This document shows positions 1 through 8,498 of a stretch of 64,000 nt of DNA, in pieces; position 1 is the first letter of the stretch; the number at the start of each line of letters is the position of its first letter. Made by a program: the position numbers and the translations under genes. The stretch is taken from positions 1 through 64,000 of the forward strand of contig JAUQQO010000021.1 of the NCBI GenBank assembly GCA_030549795.1, given 5' to 3'. This DNA comes from Pseudomonadota bacterium (lineage in GTDB: Bacteria; Pseudomonadota; Alphaproteobacteria; Geminicoccales; Geminicoccaceae). The notes under the pieces are model-generated. The model was given only the letters and a program-made list of their open reading frames with translations. It was not told where the DNA came from and did not search any database.

Positions 1-1140
1 ATCGCGCTCGCCTCCGCAGCCGAAGACGAGGTGCAAGCGGCCGCGGCAGTGCGGCCGCAGCGCGGCGAGCGCCTGGCGCAGGGCCTCGGGCTTGTGCGCA
101 TAGTCGACGAACACGGCAGCACCCGATGGATGATCGGCCACGTGCTGCATCCGCCCGGGCGCACCGCGCAGTTCGCCAAGATGCGCAGCGGCGCGCTCGA
201 GCGGGACACCCGAAGCGAGCACGAGGCCGAGAGCAGCCAAGAGGTTGCGCGCCTGAAACGGTCCCACAAGCCGACTTTCGACCACCAACGGTCGGCCCTC
301 GAGGAGAAGCTCCAACCGTTGGCCCGAGGGCAGCGGCTGCTGCGCGCACAAACGCAACTGCGCCCCCTTTTCCCCATAGGTGAGGAGCGTGAGCCGGCGC
401 CGCCGGGCGATCTCTTCGATCATCGCGCGCTCGGGAATGTCGGCGTCGACGACCGCAGGTGCACCTTCGGGCAACAGCTCGGCGAACAGGCGCAGCTTGG
501 CGGCACGATAGGCCTCAAGCGTGCCGTGGTAATCGAGATGGTCGCGCGAGAGGTTGGTGAAGGCGGCGGCGGAAAAGCGCACGCCCTCCACCCGACGCTG
601 GTCGAGGGCGTGGCTCGAGACCTCCATCGCCAGATGAGCGACGCCGGCTCGGGCGAGTTCGGCGAGGGTGCGATGGAGCGTGATCGCATCGGGCGTGGTG
701 AGCTCGCTCGGCCGTTCTCCCAAGGCGCCGCGCAGACCGAGGGTGCCGAGGCTGGCCGCGCGGTATCCCAAGCGCTCCCAGAGCTGGCGGGTGAACTCGA
801 CCACCGAGGTCTTCCCGCTCGTTCCCGTCACCCCCGCCACGAACGCCGGTTGGCTTGCGAAGAAGCGCGCAGCGATGCGGGCGAGTGCCGCGCGCGGGTC
901 TTCCGCCACCACCACCGGGACCGGCCAAGGCTCCAAAGCGAGGCGCGCATCGCCGAGCACGGCGACGGCACCGGCGGCGAGCGCATCGCGCGCGAAGCAA
1001 AGCCCGTCGCTGCGGCTACCAGCTAAGGCGGCGAAGAGATCGCCCGGCCGCACCCGGCGCGAATCGAGGGCAAGGCCTTGGATCTCGACGTCCGGGCCGA
1101 GGACGGGTGCGATGTCACGGGCGAGCGTCGACAGCCGCAA
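1..1140 (-). CDS. murE: UDP-N-acetylmuramoyl-tripeptide synthetase MurE (partial, C-terminus beyond the window)
   Basis: Adds the third peptide residue (meso-diaminopimelate in Gram-negatives) to UDP-MurNAc-dipeptide in the cytoplasm. Reading leftwards from a TTG start preceded by GGAGG at 6 nt, the protein shows the Mur ligase N-domain (DSRRVRPGD, residues 26-34), the ATP loop GVTGTSGKTS (103-112), TTPDAITLH, NLSRDHLDYHG, the carbamylated-lysine region, and VDYAHKPEAL followed by FGCGGERD. The frame runs off the left edge after 380 residues, just before the expected DNPR substrate motif, so substrate specificity cannot be read. The start overlaps the end of ftsI by 26 bp, as expected within a dcw operon. 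The TTG start is my choice from the ribosome site; no ATG or GTG fits as well. Confidence 0.93.
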   Translation of the reverse strand, partial: MRLSTLARDIAPVLGPDVEIQGLALDSRRVRPGDLFAALAGSRSDGLCFARDALAAGAVAVLGDARLALEPWPVPVVVAEDPRAALARIAARFFASQPAFVAGVTGTSGKTSVVEFTRQLWERLGYRAASLGTLGLRGALGERPSELTTPDAITLHRTLAELARAGVAHLAMEVSSHALDQRRVEGVRFSAAAFTNLSRDHLDYHGTLEAYRAAKLRLFAELLPEGAPAVVDADIPERAMIEEIARRRRLTLLTYGEKGAQLRLCAQQPLPSGQRLELLLEGRPLVVESRLVGPFQARNLLAALGLVLASGVPLERAAAHLGELRGAPGRMQHVADHPSGAAVFVDYAHKPEALRQALAALRPHCRGRLHLVFGCGGERD

Positions 1141-2857
1141 GATGGACCTCCGGTCGGGACAGCGCAGCCTGGGCCTTAAGGGCCTGCCAGCGCTCGCGGT
1201 AACGCGCTTCGTACACCGGCGCGGTCGGCGGGACGCCCAAAAGCGGACCGATGCGGCTGATGATCGCCGCGACCACGGGCGCGGCGATCTGGCCGCCAAA
1301 GCGGGTACCGCCGGACGCGCGCGTCGCCTGCGGCTCGTCCAACATCGCAAGGACCAGATAGCGGGGGTTGTGGACCGGGAACACGCCCACGAAGGAAGCG
1401 ATCACGGCGCCACGACGATAGCCGCCGCGGCCGGCCTTGTCGGCGGTCCCGGTTTTACCACCGACGAGATAGCCGGGCACAGCGGCGCGCTTGGCGGTAC
1501 CCTCAGCCACCGTAAGCCACATCATCCAGCGCAGCTCTTCGACCGTGCGCGGGCTCGCCACACGGGGCCCGGAGGTGGCCACACTTCCGGGGGGACGGGC
1601 GAGCAGCGTGGCATCGATGCGCGTACCCTCGCCCACAAGCGAGGCCACCGCTTCCGCGAAGCGCAGGGGCGAGACCGCGATGCCGTGACCGAAGGAGACG
1701 GTGGCGGTGACGACGTCCGGCCAGTTCTTTTGCAGCTGGGGGCGCGCCACCTCGAGCAGCTCGATCGGGGCACGCTCGAACAAGCCCACGCGCGCGAGCA
1801 TCGCACGCAAGGGTTCGGCGCCGCCGGCGGTGAAGACCGCGAGCGCGGTGCCGATGTTGGAAGAGTGCGAGAAGATCTCGGCGACGCTGTAGGGCCGACG
1901 CGCGGGATGGACGTCGCGAATGCGATGCCGGCCGATGACGAGTGCCGGCGGAATGTCGAAGCGCTGATGCGTGCGCACTTTGCCGGTTTCGAGCGCGGCA
2001 GCCAACGAGAGCACCTTAAAGAGCGAACCCAGCTCATACGAGCCGCCGGTGCAGCGGTTCTTGCGCTGTTCTGCGCGCGCGCGGGCGGCGAAGTTGGGAT
2101 CGAAGTCGGGCAGGCTCACCAGTGCCAAAAGCTCGCCCGTCGCCACATCGAGCACGATGCCGCAGGCGCCGAGCGCGCGGAATTCGCGGAAGGCGCGACC
2201 CAATTCCTCGCGCACCACTTCCTGCACGCGCAAATCGAGGCTCAAGACGATCTCTTCGCGGCTGCGCAAGCTCTTGGCGCGGCCGAAATCGAGAGCGTGC
2301 TCGAAGCCGGCAAGACCGCGGTTGTCGATATCGACGAAGCCTACGAGATGGGCGGCGGCGGCTCCTTTGGGATAGACGCGGTGGTCGGCGCGGCGGATGA
2401 CCACTCCCGGCAAGCCGGCATCCAGAACCGCCCTCTGCACTGCGGGGGTGATGCGATGGTCGATCCACAGGAAACGACGTCCGGCGGCTTTGGCCTGGAC
2501 GAGCCGCCGCTCGAGACCGGCGGCATCGAGCCCGGGCACAAGACGGGCCAAGCGCTCGGCGGTGCGCTTGGGATCGGCGATGAGCTGCGGATCGGCGGCG
2601 AGCGAGGGGACCAGGATGTCGGTGGCGAGCAAGGTGCCGTTGCGGTCCAAGAGATCGGGGCGGCGCCGCTCCGGCTCGGGGGCGCTCGCGGCGGGTGTCA
2701 CGAGCTCGCGCTCCTCGGGAGCGAGATGCAGAAGGCGAAAGCCTATAGCTCCGAAGAGAAGGGCGAAGAGCGCCGAGAGGACGGCAATGCGCACACGGCC
2801 GTTGCGCAGCGCCGGGTCTTCGCGGGCGAAGGTGGGATCGAGCGTGCCACCGCTCAC
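1115..2857 (-). CDS. ftsI: Septal peptidoglycan transpeptidase FtsI (PBP3)
   Basis: Class B penicillin-binding protein that cross-links septal peptidoglycan with FtsW. It has a single N-terminal membrane helix (about residues 22-44), the PBP dimerisation domain, and a transpeptidase domain. The three catalytic motifs are complete: S278-L-F-K281, S332-S-N334 and K468-T-G470. At 580 residues it has the usual length. The GTG start overlaps the ftsL stop in a GTGA junction and the 3' end overlaps murE, so ftsL-ftsI-murE are translationally coupled. The genomic position leaves little doubt that this is FtsI and not another class B PBP. Confidence 0.96.
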   Translation of the reverse strand: MSGGTLDPTFAREDPALRNGRVRIAVLSALFALLFGAIGFRLLHLAPEERELVTPAASAPEPERRRPDLLDRNGTLLATDILVPSLAADPQLIADPKRTAERLARLVPGLDAAGLERRLVQAKAAGRRFLWIDHRITPAVQRAVLDAGLPGVVIRRADHRVYPKGAAAAHLVGFVDIDNRGLAGFEHALDFGRAKSLRSREEIVLSLDLRVQEVVREELGRAFREFRALGACGIVLDVATGELLALVSLPDFDPNFAARARAEQRKNRCTGGSYELGSLFKVLSLAAALETGKVRTHQRFDIPPALVIGRHRIRDVHPARRPYSVAEIFSHSSNIGTALAVFTAGGAEPLRAMLARVGLFERAPIELLEVARPQLQKNWPDVVTATVSFGHGIAVSPLRFAEAVASLVGEGTRIDATLLARPPGSVATSGPRVASPRTVEELRWMMWLTVAEGTAKRAAVPGYLVGGKTGTADKAGRGGYRRGAVIASFVGVFPVHNPRYLVLAMLDEPQATRASGGTRFGGQIAAPVVAAIISRIGPLLGVPPTAPVYEARYRERWQALKAQAALSRPEVHLAAVDARP

Positions 2858-3240
2858 GGCCGTGCACCCTTGTGCGCTTGCGGGAGCAAAAGAGGCTTCA
2901 AGCGCAGCTCGATCGCATCACCATCGGCGAGCTCGACGACGAGCGTGCGCCCGGCGAGCTCGAGGTGCAGCGCATCCGGCAGCTCCTCGATGCGGATCAG
3001 GCGGTCGACCCGCATCGGCTCGAGCGCCAGCTCTTTGGCATGGGCGGCGATCCGCTCCGGCCGCGCGAGCCAGGCGATGTCGGCGCGCAGGGTGCGAATG
3101 CGGGCCCGTTCTTCGGCGATGGCCTGGCGGATGGCGGCGAGCTCGCGCTCGCGCTCGCGCACCGCATGCTTGAGCTGGAAGACGGCGGCAGCGGTCACGA
3201 GCGCGAGCAGACCCGAGAGGATGGCGGGTGCCGGGCTCAT
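2854..3240 (-). CDS. ftsL: Cell division protein FtsL
   Basis: Small bitopic divisome protein that works with FtsB/FtsQ to activate FtsW-FtsI. The 128-residue product has a short cytoplasmic end, one membrane helix (about residues 5-22) and a charged coiled-coil segment rich in Arg/Glu/Ala, then a short beta-rich tail. Sequence similarity in this family is low; the call rests on size, topology and the position between rsmH and ftsI. The ATG at 3240 overlaps the rsmH stop (ATGA) and is preceded by GGAGG at 5 nt, so I prefer it to an in-frame codon 18 bp upstream. Confidence 0.85.
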   Translation of the reverse strand: MSPAPAILSGLLALVTAAAVFQLKHAVRERERELAAIRQAIAEERARIRTLRADIAWLARPERIAAHAKELALEPMRVDRLIRIEELPDALHLELAGRTLVVELADGDAIELRLKPLLLPQAHKGARP

Positions 3241-4229
3241 GCGGCCCTCCGCAAGCACGTCTCGGCTTCCTCTTCACCATTGGCGGGGGCATCGGTGCGT
3301 ACCGCCACCCGCAAGCGCGCCGAGCGGGCGCGGGGATTGCGCGCGAGCTCTTCCGCCGAAGGCCGCACCACACCCTTGTCCAGCCAAACCAGACGCGGCG
3401 CCAGGCGGCGCAAGGGTGGAGGGACGTGGCGCGAGCGCGGACGGATCCGCCCGCCGTCGGTGTCGATCCAGCGTTTGACGATGCGATCCTCGCCCGAGTG
3501 AAAGGAGACGATGACAAGACGCCCACCGGGAGCCAGAACGCGCACGGCACCGGCGAGAAGGCGCTCGAGCTCGCCCAGCTCGTCGTTGACGGCGATCCTG
3601 AGCGCTTGGAAGACGCGCGTAGCGGGATCGATCCGCGTGCTGCCGCTTTTCTTGATCGCCGCAACCAGCGCCCGCAGCTCGGAAGTGCGCGTCAAGGGCG
3701 CGCGGGTGCGGGCGCGCACGATCGCACGGGCGATCCGCCGCGCATCCGGCTCGTCCCCGTAACGGGCGAAGATCTCGGCGAGCGCGCGCTCATCGAGCCG
3801 GGCCAAGAGATCCGCCGCGGTCGGCCCCGTGCGGTCCATGCGCATATCGAGGGGGCCATCGAGTCGAAAGGAAAAGCCGCGCGCGGGATCCGCGAGTTGA
3901 TCGGAAGAAAGGCCGAGATCGGCGACGATCCCATCGACCCGATCGATGCCGATGCTCAAAAGAAGGGGCACGATGTCGCCGAAGCGACCCTCGAGCGGCA
4001 CCAGGCGCGGATCACAGGCGGCCAGAGCACGGGCGCGGGCGATCGCCTCGGGGTCGCGATCGATGGCGATGAGCCGCGCGAGCGGAAAGGCGAGCAGCGC
4101 GCGGCTGTACCCGCCGCCGCCGAAGGTGGCATCGACATAGGTCCCGCCTTCCCGGGGAGCGAGCGCCGCGATCGCCTCTTCGAGCAGGACCGGCGCGTGG
4201 GAGGAACTTGTGGAAAACTCATCGTCCAC
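3237..4229 (-). CDS. rsmH: 16S rRNA (cytosine1402-N4)-methyltransferase RsmH (MraW)
   Basis: SAM-dependent enzyme that methylates N4 of C1402 in the 16S rRNA P-site. Visible motifs are the N-terminal SHAPVLLEEA, the SAM loop DATFGGGGYSRALL, DGIVADLGLSSDQL, RGFSFRLDGPLDMRMD and IVSFHSGEDRIVKR near the C-terminus, all hallmarks of the MraW family; 330 residues is normal. It is the first gene of the dcw operon here. In most bacteria mraZ precedes it, but nothing resembling MraZ is found in the 500 bp upstream, which instead holds promoter-like sequences and the rnpB terminator. Confidence 0.96.
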   Translation of the reverse strand: MDDEFSTSSSHAPVLLEEAIAALAPREGGTYVDATFGGGGYSRALLAFPLARLIAIDRDPEAIARARALAACDPRLVPLEGRFGDIVPLLLSIGIDRVDGIVADLGLSSDQLADPARGFSFRLDGPLDMRMDRTGPTAADLLARLDERALAEIFARYGDEPDARRIARAIVRARTRAPLTRTSELRALVAAIKKSGSTRIDPATRVFQALRIAVNDELGELERLLAGAVRVLAPGGRLVIVSFHSGEDRIVKRWIDTDGGRIRPRSRHVPPPLRRLAPRLVWLDKGVVRPSAEELARNPRARSARLRVAVRTDAPANGEEEAETCLRRAA

Positions 4230-4347
4230 AGGCTAAGCGCTCCTTCGCGCGATCGGCAGGCTCGGCGGCTCGCAGCGCGCGCACAGGCGCGCAAGCCCGA
4301 GCGGGGGGCGGGTTTTTTCGCGGTGTCGGCTGCGAATGGTCCCGGCC

Positions 4348-4377
4348 TTTATCGCCATTTAGGTGAACATCATCCAA
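4348..4377 (-). promoter_or_regulatory. Candidate sigma70 promoter proximal to rsmH
   Basis: Reading towards rsmH, TTGGAT at 4377-4372 is followed after 18 bp by GATAAA at 4353-4348. It lies about 120 bp before the rsmH start codon. This is a consensus match by eye only. Confidence 0.3.
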
Positions 4378-4572
4378 CAATTTCGCGCTGAAGACGATCG
4401 CGCAGCGCGCGCCCGAGGTCAAGCGGCGCGCAGCGCGCCCACTCGCGCGCGGGCGAAGAGGAGCTAGCCGGGCCTGTGCCACACCGACCTCGGGACTTGG
4501 TAATTCAATGCGCATGCGGCCCTATTACTTTCCGGGCAAGTGAGAAAGTAGCGGGCCTGCCACTTTTCAATA

Positions 4573-4601
4573 ACGCTAACCAACCCGTCGCCGGCGGTCA
4601 A
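4573..4601 (-). promoter_or_regulatory. Candidate sigma70 promoter distal to rsmH
   Basis: TTGACC at 4601-4596 and TAGCGT at 4578-4573 on the minus strand with a 17-bp spacer, inside the AT-richer patch downstream of the rnpB terminator. It would give the dcw genes a start independent of rnpB. This is a consensus match by eye only. Confidence 0.35.
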
Positions 4602-4699
4602 GCCGCTTCCACCGATGGTTCCAAATGCTTGCGATGGCACATATCTCCCAGGGTTGAACAATTCTGTGGACAAGTCCGGGAAAACAATGTGAAAGAACC

Positions 4700-4740
4700 A
4701 AAAAAGAAAGCGAACACGCGCCCTTAAGCGCCGGCGCGTG
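4700..4740 (-). terminator. Rho-independent terminator of rnpB
   Basis: On the minus strand, directly after the RNase P RNA, CACGCGCC (4740-4733) pairs perfectly with GGCGCGTG (4722-4715) around a 10-nt loop. It is followed by a T-rich stretch ending in six consecutive T residues at 4705-4700. Confidence 0.85.
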
Positions 4741-4743
4741 GCA

Positions 4744-5143
<400 letters not shown>

Positions 5144-5170
5144 CGCCGCCCTCCACATGGCGACGAACCC

Positions 5171-5872
5171 TCAGCGCGACAAGAGCGCCACCGCCTCCAG
5201 CCGACCCATGGTCTCGGCGTCCAAATGGCCGTCGACGCGCCAGGGGCGAAACCGGCGCTGAAAGGCGGCGAGCGCCGCCCGCCGCAGCGCCGCATCCGTC
5301 CCGATGCGATAGCCGATCAGGGCGAGCAGGCGGTCGGCTTCGCGCTCATCCGGAGGACGCGCGAACGCGCGCTCGGGCCACAGCGCAAGGCCGGCCCGCG
5401 CGAGCCGAGCCCAGGGAAAGCGCTCGCCCGGATCGAGCTTGCGCTCCGGTGCCACATCGCTGTGGGCGAGCACCCGCTTGGGCGGGATCGCAAAGCGGGC
5501 AAGCAGCCGGCGCAACAGCGCGATGAGCGCATCGATCTGCGGTTGCGGAAAGGGGCGAAGACCGTGGGCGTGGCCGGGGTTGACGAGCTCGATCCCGATC
5601 GAGCGGTCATTGAGCCCTTGGGCGCCGGCCCAATAGCTGCGCCCGGCGTGCCAGGCCCGGCGTTCCTCGGCGACCAGCCGCAACACCCGCCCGTCCTCGG
5701 CGATGAGAAAGTGCGCGCTCACTTTGGCAGCGGGATCGCACAGGCGGGCGAGCGCCGCCGCACCGCTTGCCATGCCCGTATAGTGCAGGACGATGGTGTC
5801 GATTGGCGTCGCGTGCGGACGCTCGTCCCAGTTGGGCGAGGGATGCTCGAGGATCGGCACACGCGAGCGCAT
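5171..5872 (-). CDS. N-acetylmuramoyl-L-alanine amidase, AmpD/AmiD type
   Basis: Zinc amidase that cleaves the bond between muramic acid and L-alanine in peptidoglycan or anhydro-muropeptides. The Amidase_2 domain (residues about 5-160) shows the zinc ligands H30 in LHYTG, H137 in LAHSD and D147 in KLDPG, with E95 in GIELVNPG. The C-terminal 60 residues resemble a peptidoglycan-binding repeat domain, which is typical of AmiD-like proteins rather than the shorter AmpD. No signal peptide is evident, so a cytoplasmic recycling role is plausible. Whether it acts on periplasmic sacculus cannot be decided from sequence. It is followed directly by rnpB. Confidence 0.9.
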   Translation of the reverse strand: MRSRVPILEHPSPNWDERPHATPIDTIVLHYTGMASGAAALARLCDPAAKVSAHFLIAEDGRVLRLVAEERRAWHAGRSYWAGAQGLNDRSIGIELVNPGHAHGLRPFPQPQIDALIALLRRLLARFAIPPKRVLAHSDVAPERKLDPGERFPWARLARAGLALWPERAFARPPDEREADRLLALIGYRIGTDAALRRAALAAFQRRFRPWRVDGHLDAETMGRLEAVALLSR

Positions 5873-5890
5873 GCACCGCGCGAGCCCTCT

Positions 5891-8476
5891 TTAGAAGCGG
5901 TCGAGCAGCCGCTTGTAATAGTCGAGCTCGAGCGGCGGCCGGTGGCGTTCGCCCGAGCGCCGATAGAGCTCTTCCAGCACCTCGCGCGCCCGGCCGAGAT
6001 CGGCTTCCTCGGGGACGAGCTCGCCACGCGTGTCCCAGCCGCCGTCGTTGAACTGCGAGCGGCCGAGGGGATCGCGGCTGCGCCGACCCTGCGCTAAGGG
6101 CTCGCGACCCGGGCCGGGGCCCTGGTCCTGGCCGAGCTGCTGCTGCATCTGCTCGAGCATCGCCTGGCCGCCCTGCTGCAGGAGGTCGAGGGCCTGCGCC
6201 TGGTTCGGCACCGCGCGACCGGGATCCCCTTCGCTCAAGGCATCGCGGGCGGCGCGCATCTCCAGTTCGGCCTGGCCGAGCTCGCGCGGGATCGGCATGC
6301 CGCGCTCGCCCATCCGCCGCATCAGTTCACCCAAGGCGCGCCTTAGCCCCTCTTGCTCGCTCGCCGCCCGGCCGGGGGAATCGGGCAACGCGTTCTCCGC
6401 TTCGCCGCCCTGCATCGGCTCGCCTTGACCCATCGGGCCGCGCTGGCCCATGGGGCCTCTCTGACCCGGCTGCCTTTGCGCCCGCTGGCCCTCGCGTCCC
6501 TGATGGCCCTGACGGCCCTGGGCGTCGCGCGGGCGCTGCGCGCCCTCACTGCTCATGCCCTGTTGCATGCGGTGGCTGCGATCCAAGAGATCGCGCTGCA
6601 GCTCGATCATCTTCTGCAGATCCGAGAGCATTTTCTGCTCCGCGGTCGGGCGCTGTTGACCGCGCGCCACCTGCAGGTTCTCGAGGATGTCGCGCAGCTG
6701 CTGCAGCATCTGCCGGGCGGCTTCACGCTGGCCCGTGCGCATGAGCTCGCGGGCGCGATCCAGCATGCGCTGCAGATCCTGGCGATCGACGAAGCGCGAG
6801 GGGTCGACCGGTGGCATCGGCTCGCGCTGTGCCGCCGGGTCCTGCATCTCGGCGAGCGCCTGACGCGCGAGCTCTTCTAAAAAGCGGTCGAGGGCGTCCT
6901 GCAGCTCGGCCAAAAGGCGCTCGAGCTCGGCATCGTTGGCTTGCTCCATAAGGGCCCGCTCGAGCCGTTCCTGAAGAGCCCTCAGTTCGCGCTCGGCTTG
7001 CGAAAGCGCGCCGTCTTCGATGTAGAGGGCGATCTCCCACAAGAGATCGATCGCCGCCCGCCGCCGCTCGCGCGTCTCGGCGTCGCGGGTGCGCAGCGCC
7101 GCGACCCGCAGCGACAGCGGCACCGCCGCCCCGTGGGCGAGCGCCGCCTCGCTCTCGGCGAGCGCGGCGAGCCGGCCCGCCACCTGTTCGCGCTGCTCCG
7201 GCCGCGCCACGAGGGCCTTGCGCTGTTCGATCACCGCTCGGGCGAGCGGATTGCGGAACCGTCGCTCGGGAAGCAGGAGGCGCAAGGGACCGCTCGCACC
7301 CTCTTGACCGATCGAATCGGTGGCAAGCAGGCGCATCTCGACCTCGAGCCCGGCGAAGGGATGGGCGAGCAGGTCGCTGTAGACATGGGAGGCGTGCTTG
7401 CCCGGGCGCGGCTGCAGCTTGGCGAGCGGCAACCGTTCGCGCTCTTCCAGAAGCGTGGTGGTCGCGAGCTCGAGCGCGATCTCACTCACTCCGTAATCGT
7501 CTTCGGCCTCGTAGCCGATCCGCAGCACGCCGCGGTGGGTCACCGCGGGCTCGTCCACGAACGCCACTTTGGGGGCGAGATCGGGGATCGCCTCGATGAT
7601 CCAGCTCGCGATCGCGCGCCCGTCGGGCGCGACGATGGCAAGGCGGCCCGACGCCTCGAGCGTCGCGCGCGCTTCCGCGCTGCCGGCGCCGAGATCGGCG
7701 AAGCTCTTTTCCTCGCCCGAGGGCAAGAGCAATTTCGCGCGCGACGCCTCAGCGCCCGGCGGCAGGTGGTGGAGCTGCGCGAGCAGCGCGCTGCCCATCG
7801 GTAACAGGAGGCGCTCCTCGCGCGCGGTTTGCTCGGCACCGAGCGGCGGTTTGCGGGTATAGGCGGGCGGTGTCACCCACAACCCGGCGCTCACCTCGGA
7901 AGCGGGCGCACGCTCGGGGCCGGCGAAGGCGAAAGCGGCGCGCAGCCGCGCCCCGTACTCGCCGCGGGCGTCGACGAGGGCAACCACGAGGAGCAGCAAG
8001 AGAGCCGCGCGCAGCGCCCAGGGATCGCGGGCCGGCAGCGCCGAGCGCGGCGGATGCAGCTCCAGCCGGCCGATCAAGCGGGCGAGGCGGGCGCGATGGG
8101 CCTCCCAGAGAATCCGTGTCTGGGGATCGGCTATCTCGTCGGGCAAGCGGTCCTCGAGCCCGCGCAGCGCGCAGTGGGGGATACGGCTGTCGGCCTCCAG
8201 GCGCGCGAGCGCCTCCTCGCGGCCGGGCCAGCGGAGCTCGCGGCGCGCATACCAAAGCGCGAGCAACAACAGGCAAGCAAAACCAACAAGGCCGAGTGCG
8301 TGGAGAAGCGACGGCAGCCGCTGCCAGAGGCCCAACAGGCTGAGCGCGAGAAAAAGACCCAGGACTGCCACCGCCGGCCAAATCGCCGGCCAGATCCGCT
8401 CCACCGCGACGACGACTCGGGCGAGCGCAAGCCGCAGGCGAAAGCCGGGTCGGCTCCTCGGATCCTCGCTCATCAT
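5891..8476 (-). CDS. DUF4175 (TIGR02302) family large membrane protein
   Basis: A long protein of unknown biochemical function that is characteristic of Alphaproteobacteria. The N-terminus has three hydrophobic helices (about residues 25-45, 55-75 and 155-172), followed by an extracytoplasmic beta-rich region and a long Glu/Gln/Arg-rich helical segment. Around residues 640-690 there is a low-complexity collagen-like tract with repeated QRGPMG units, and the C-terminus returns to ordered helical sequence. Two adjacent ATG codons (8476 and 8473) follow GGGAG; either may be the start. It sits 22 bp behind lysA and just before the amidase, suggesting an envelope-related operon. Function is not known to me. 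Confidence 0.85.
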   Translation of the reverse strand: MMSEDPRSRPGFRLRLALARVVVAVERIWPAIWPAVAVLGLFLALSLLGLWQRLPSLLHALGLVGFACLLLLALWYARRELRWPGREEALARLEADSRIPHCALRGLEDRLPDEIADPQTRILWEAHRARLARLIGRLELHPPRSALPARDPWALRAALLLLLVVALVDARGEYGARLRAAFAFAGPERAPASEVSAGLWVTPPAYTRKPPLGAEQTAREERLLLPMGSALLAQLHHLPPGAEASRAKLLLPSGEEKSFADLGAGSAEARATLEASGRLAIVAPDGRAIASWIIEAIPDLAPKVAFVDEPAVTHRGVLRIGYEAEDDYGVSEIALELATTTLLEERERLPLAKLQPRPGKHASHVYSDLLAHPFAGLEVEMRLLATDSIGQEGASGPLRLLLPERRFRNPLARAVIEQRKALVARPEQREQVAGRLAALAESEAALAHGAAVPLSLRVAALRTRDAETRERRRAAIDLLWEIALYIEDGALSQAERELRALQERLERALMEQANDAELERLLAELQDALDRFLEELARQALAEMQDPAAQREPMPPVDPSRFVDRQDLQRMLDRARELMRTGQREAARQMLQQLRDILENLQVARGQQRPTAEQKMLSDLQKMIELQRDLLDRSHRMQQGMSSEGAQRPRDAQGRQGHQGREGQRAQRQPGQRGPMGQRGPMGQGEPMQGGEAENALPDSPGRAASEQEGLRRALGELMRRMGERGMPIPRELGQAELEMRAARDALSEGDPGRAVPNQAQALDLLQQGGQAMLEQMQQQLGQDQGPGPGREPLAQGRRSRDPLGRSQFNDGGWDTRGELVPEEADLGRAREVLEELYRRSGERHRPPLELDYYKRLLDRF
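6415..6540 (-). repeat. Low-complexity Gln/Gly/Arg repeat tract inside the DUF4175 gene
   Basis: About 40 codons encoding repeated GQ, GR and QRGPMG units (two tandem RGPMGQ copies and many QGxQG variants). It looks like a flexible linker or a region prone to slippage length change. Confidence 0.6.
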
Positions 8477-8498
8477 TGTGCTCCCGCCTGCCTTCCTC

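Larger units (their letters stand above)
4230..4698. other. Gene-free region upstream of the dcw cluster
   Basis: About 470 bp between rsmH and the rnpB terminator without a credible protein gene in either direction. The minus-strand frame that crosses it shows no MraZ features such as the LDxKGRVxxP motif. The stretch from 4530 to 4720 is clearly more AT-rich than its surroundings. It contains two minus-strand promoter-like arrangements facing rsmH, listed separately. Confidence 0.6.

Noticed and set aside
668-3478. Very long plus-strand open frame (over 900 codons) opposite ftsI/ftsL
   Set aside because: It lies antisense to clearly recognisable ftsI, ftsL and part of murE. It has no family features and is Arg/Ser/Ala-rich as expected from reading GC-rich genes backwards.
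4219-4515. 98-codon minus-strand frame upstream of rsmH as a possible mraZ
   Set aside because: It overlaps rsmH, lacks the MraZ signature motifs and has a composition typical of non-coding GC-rich sequence.
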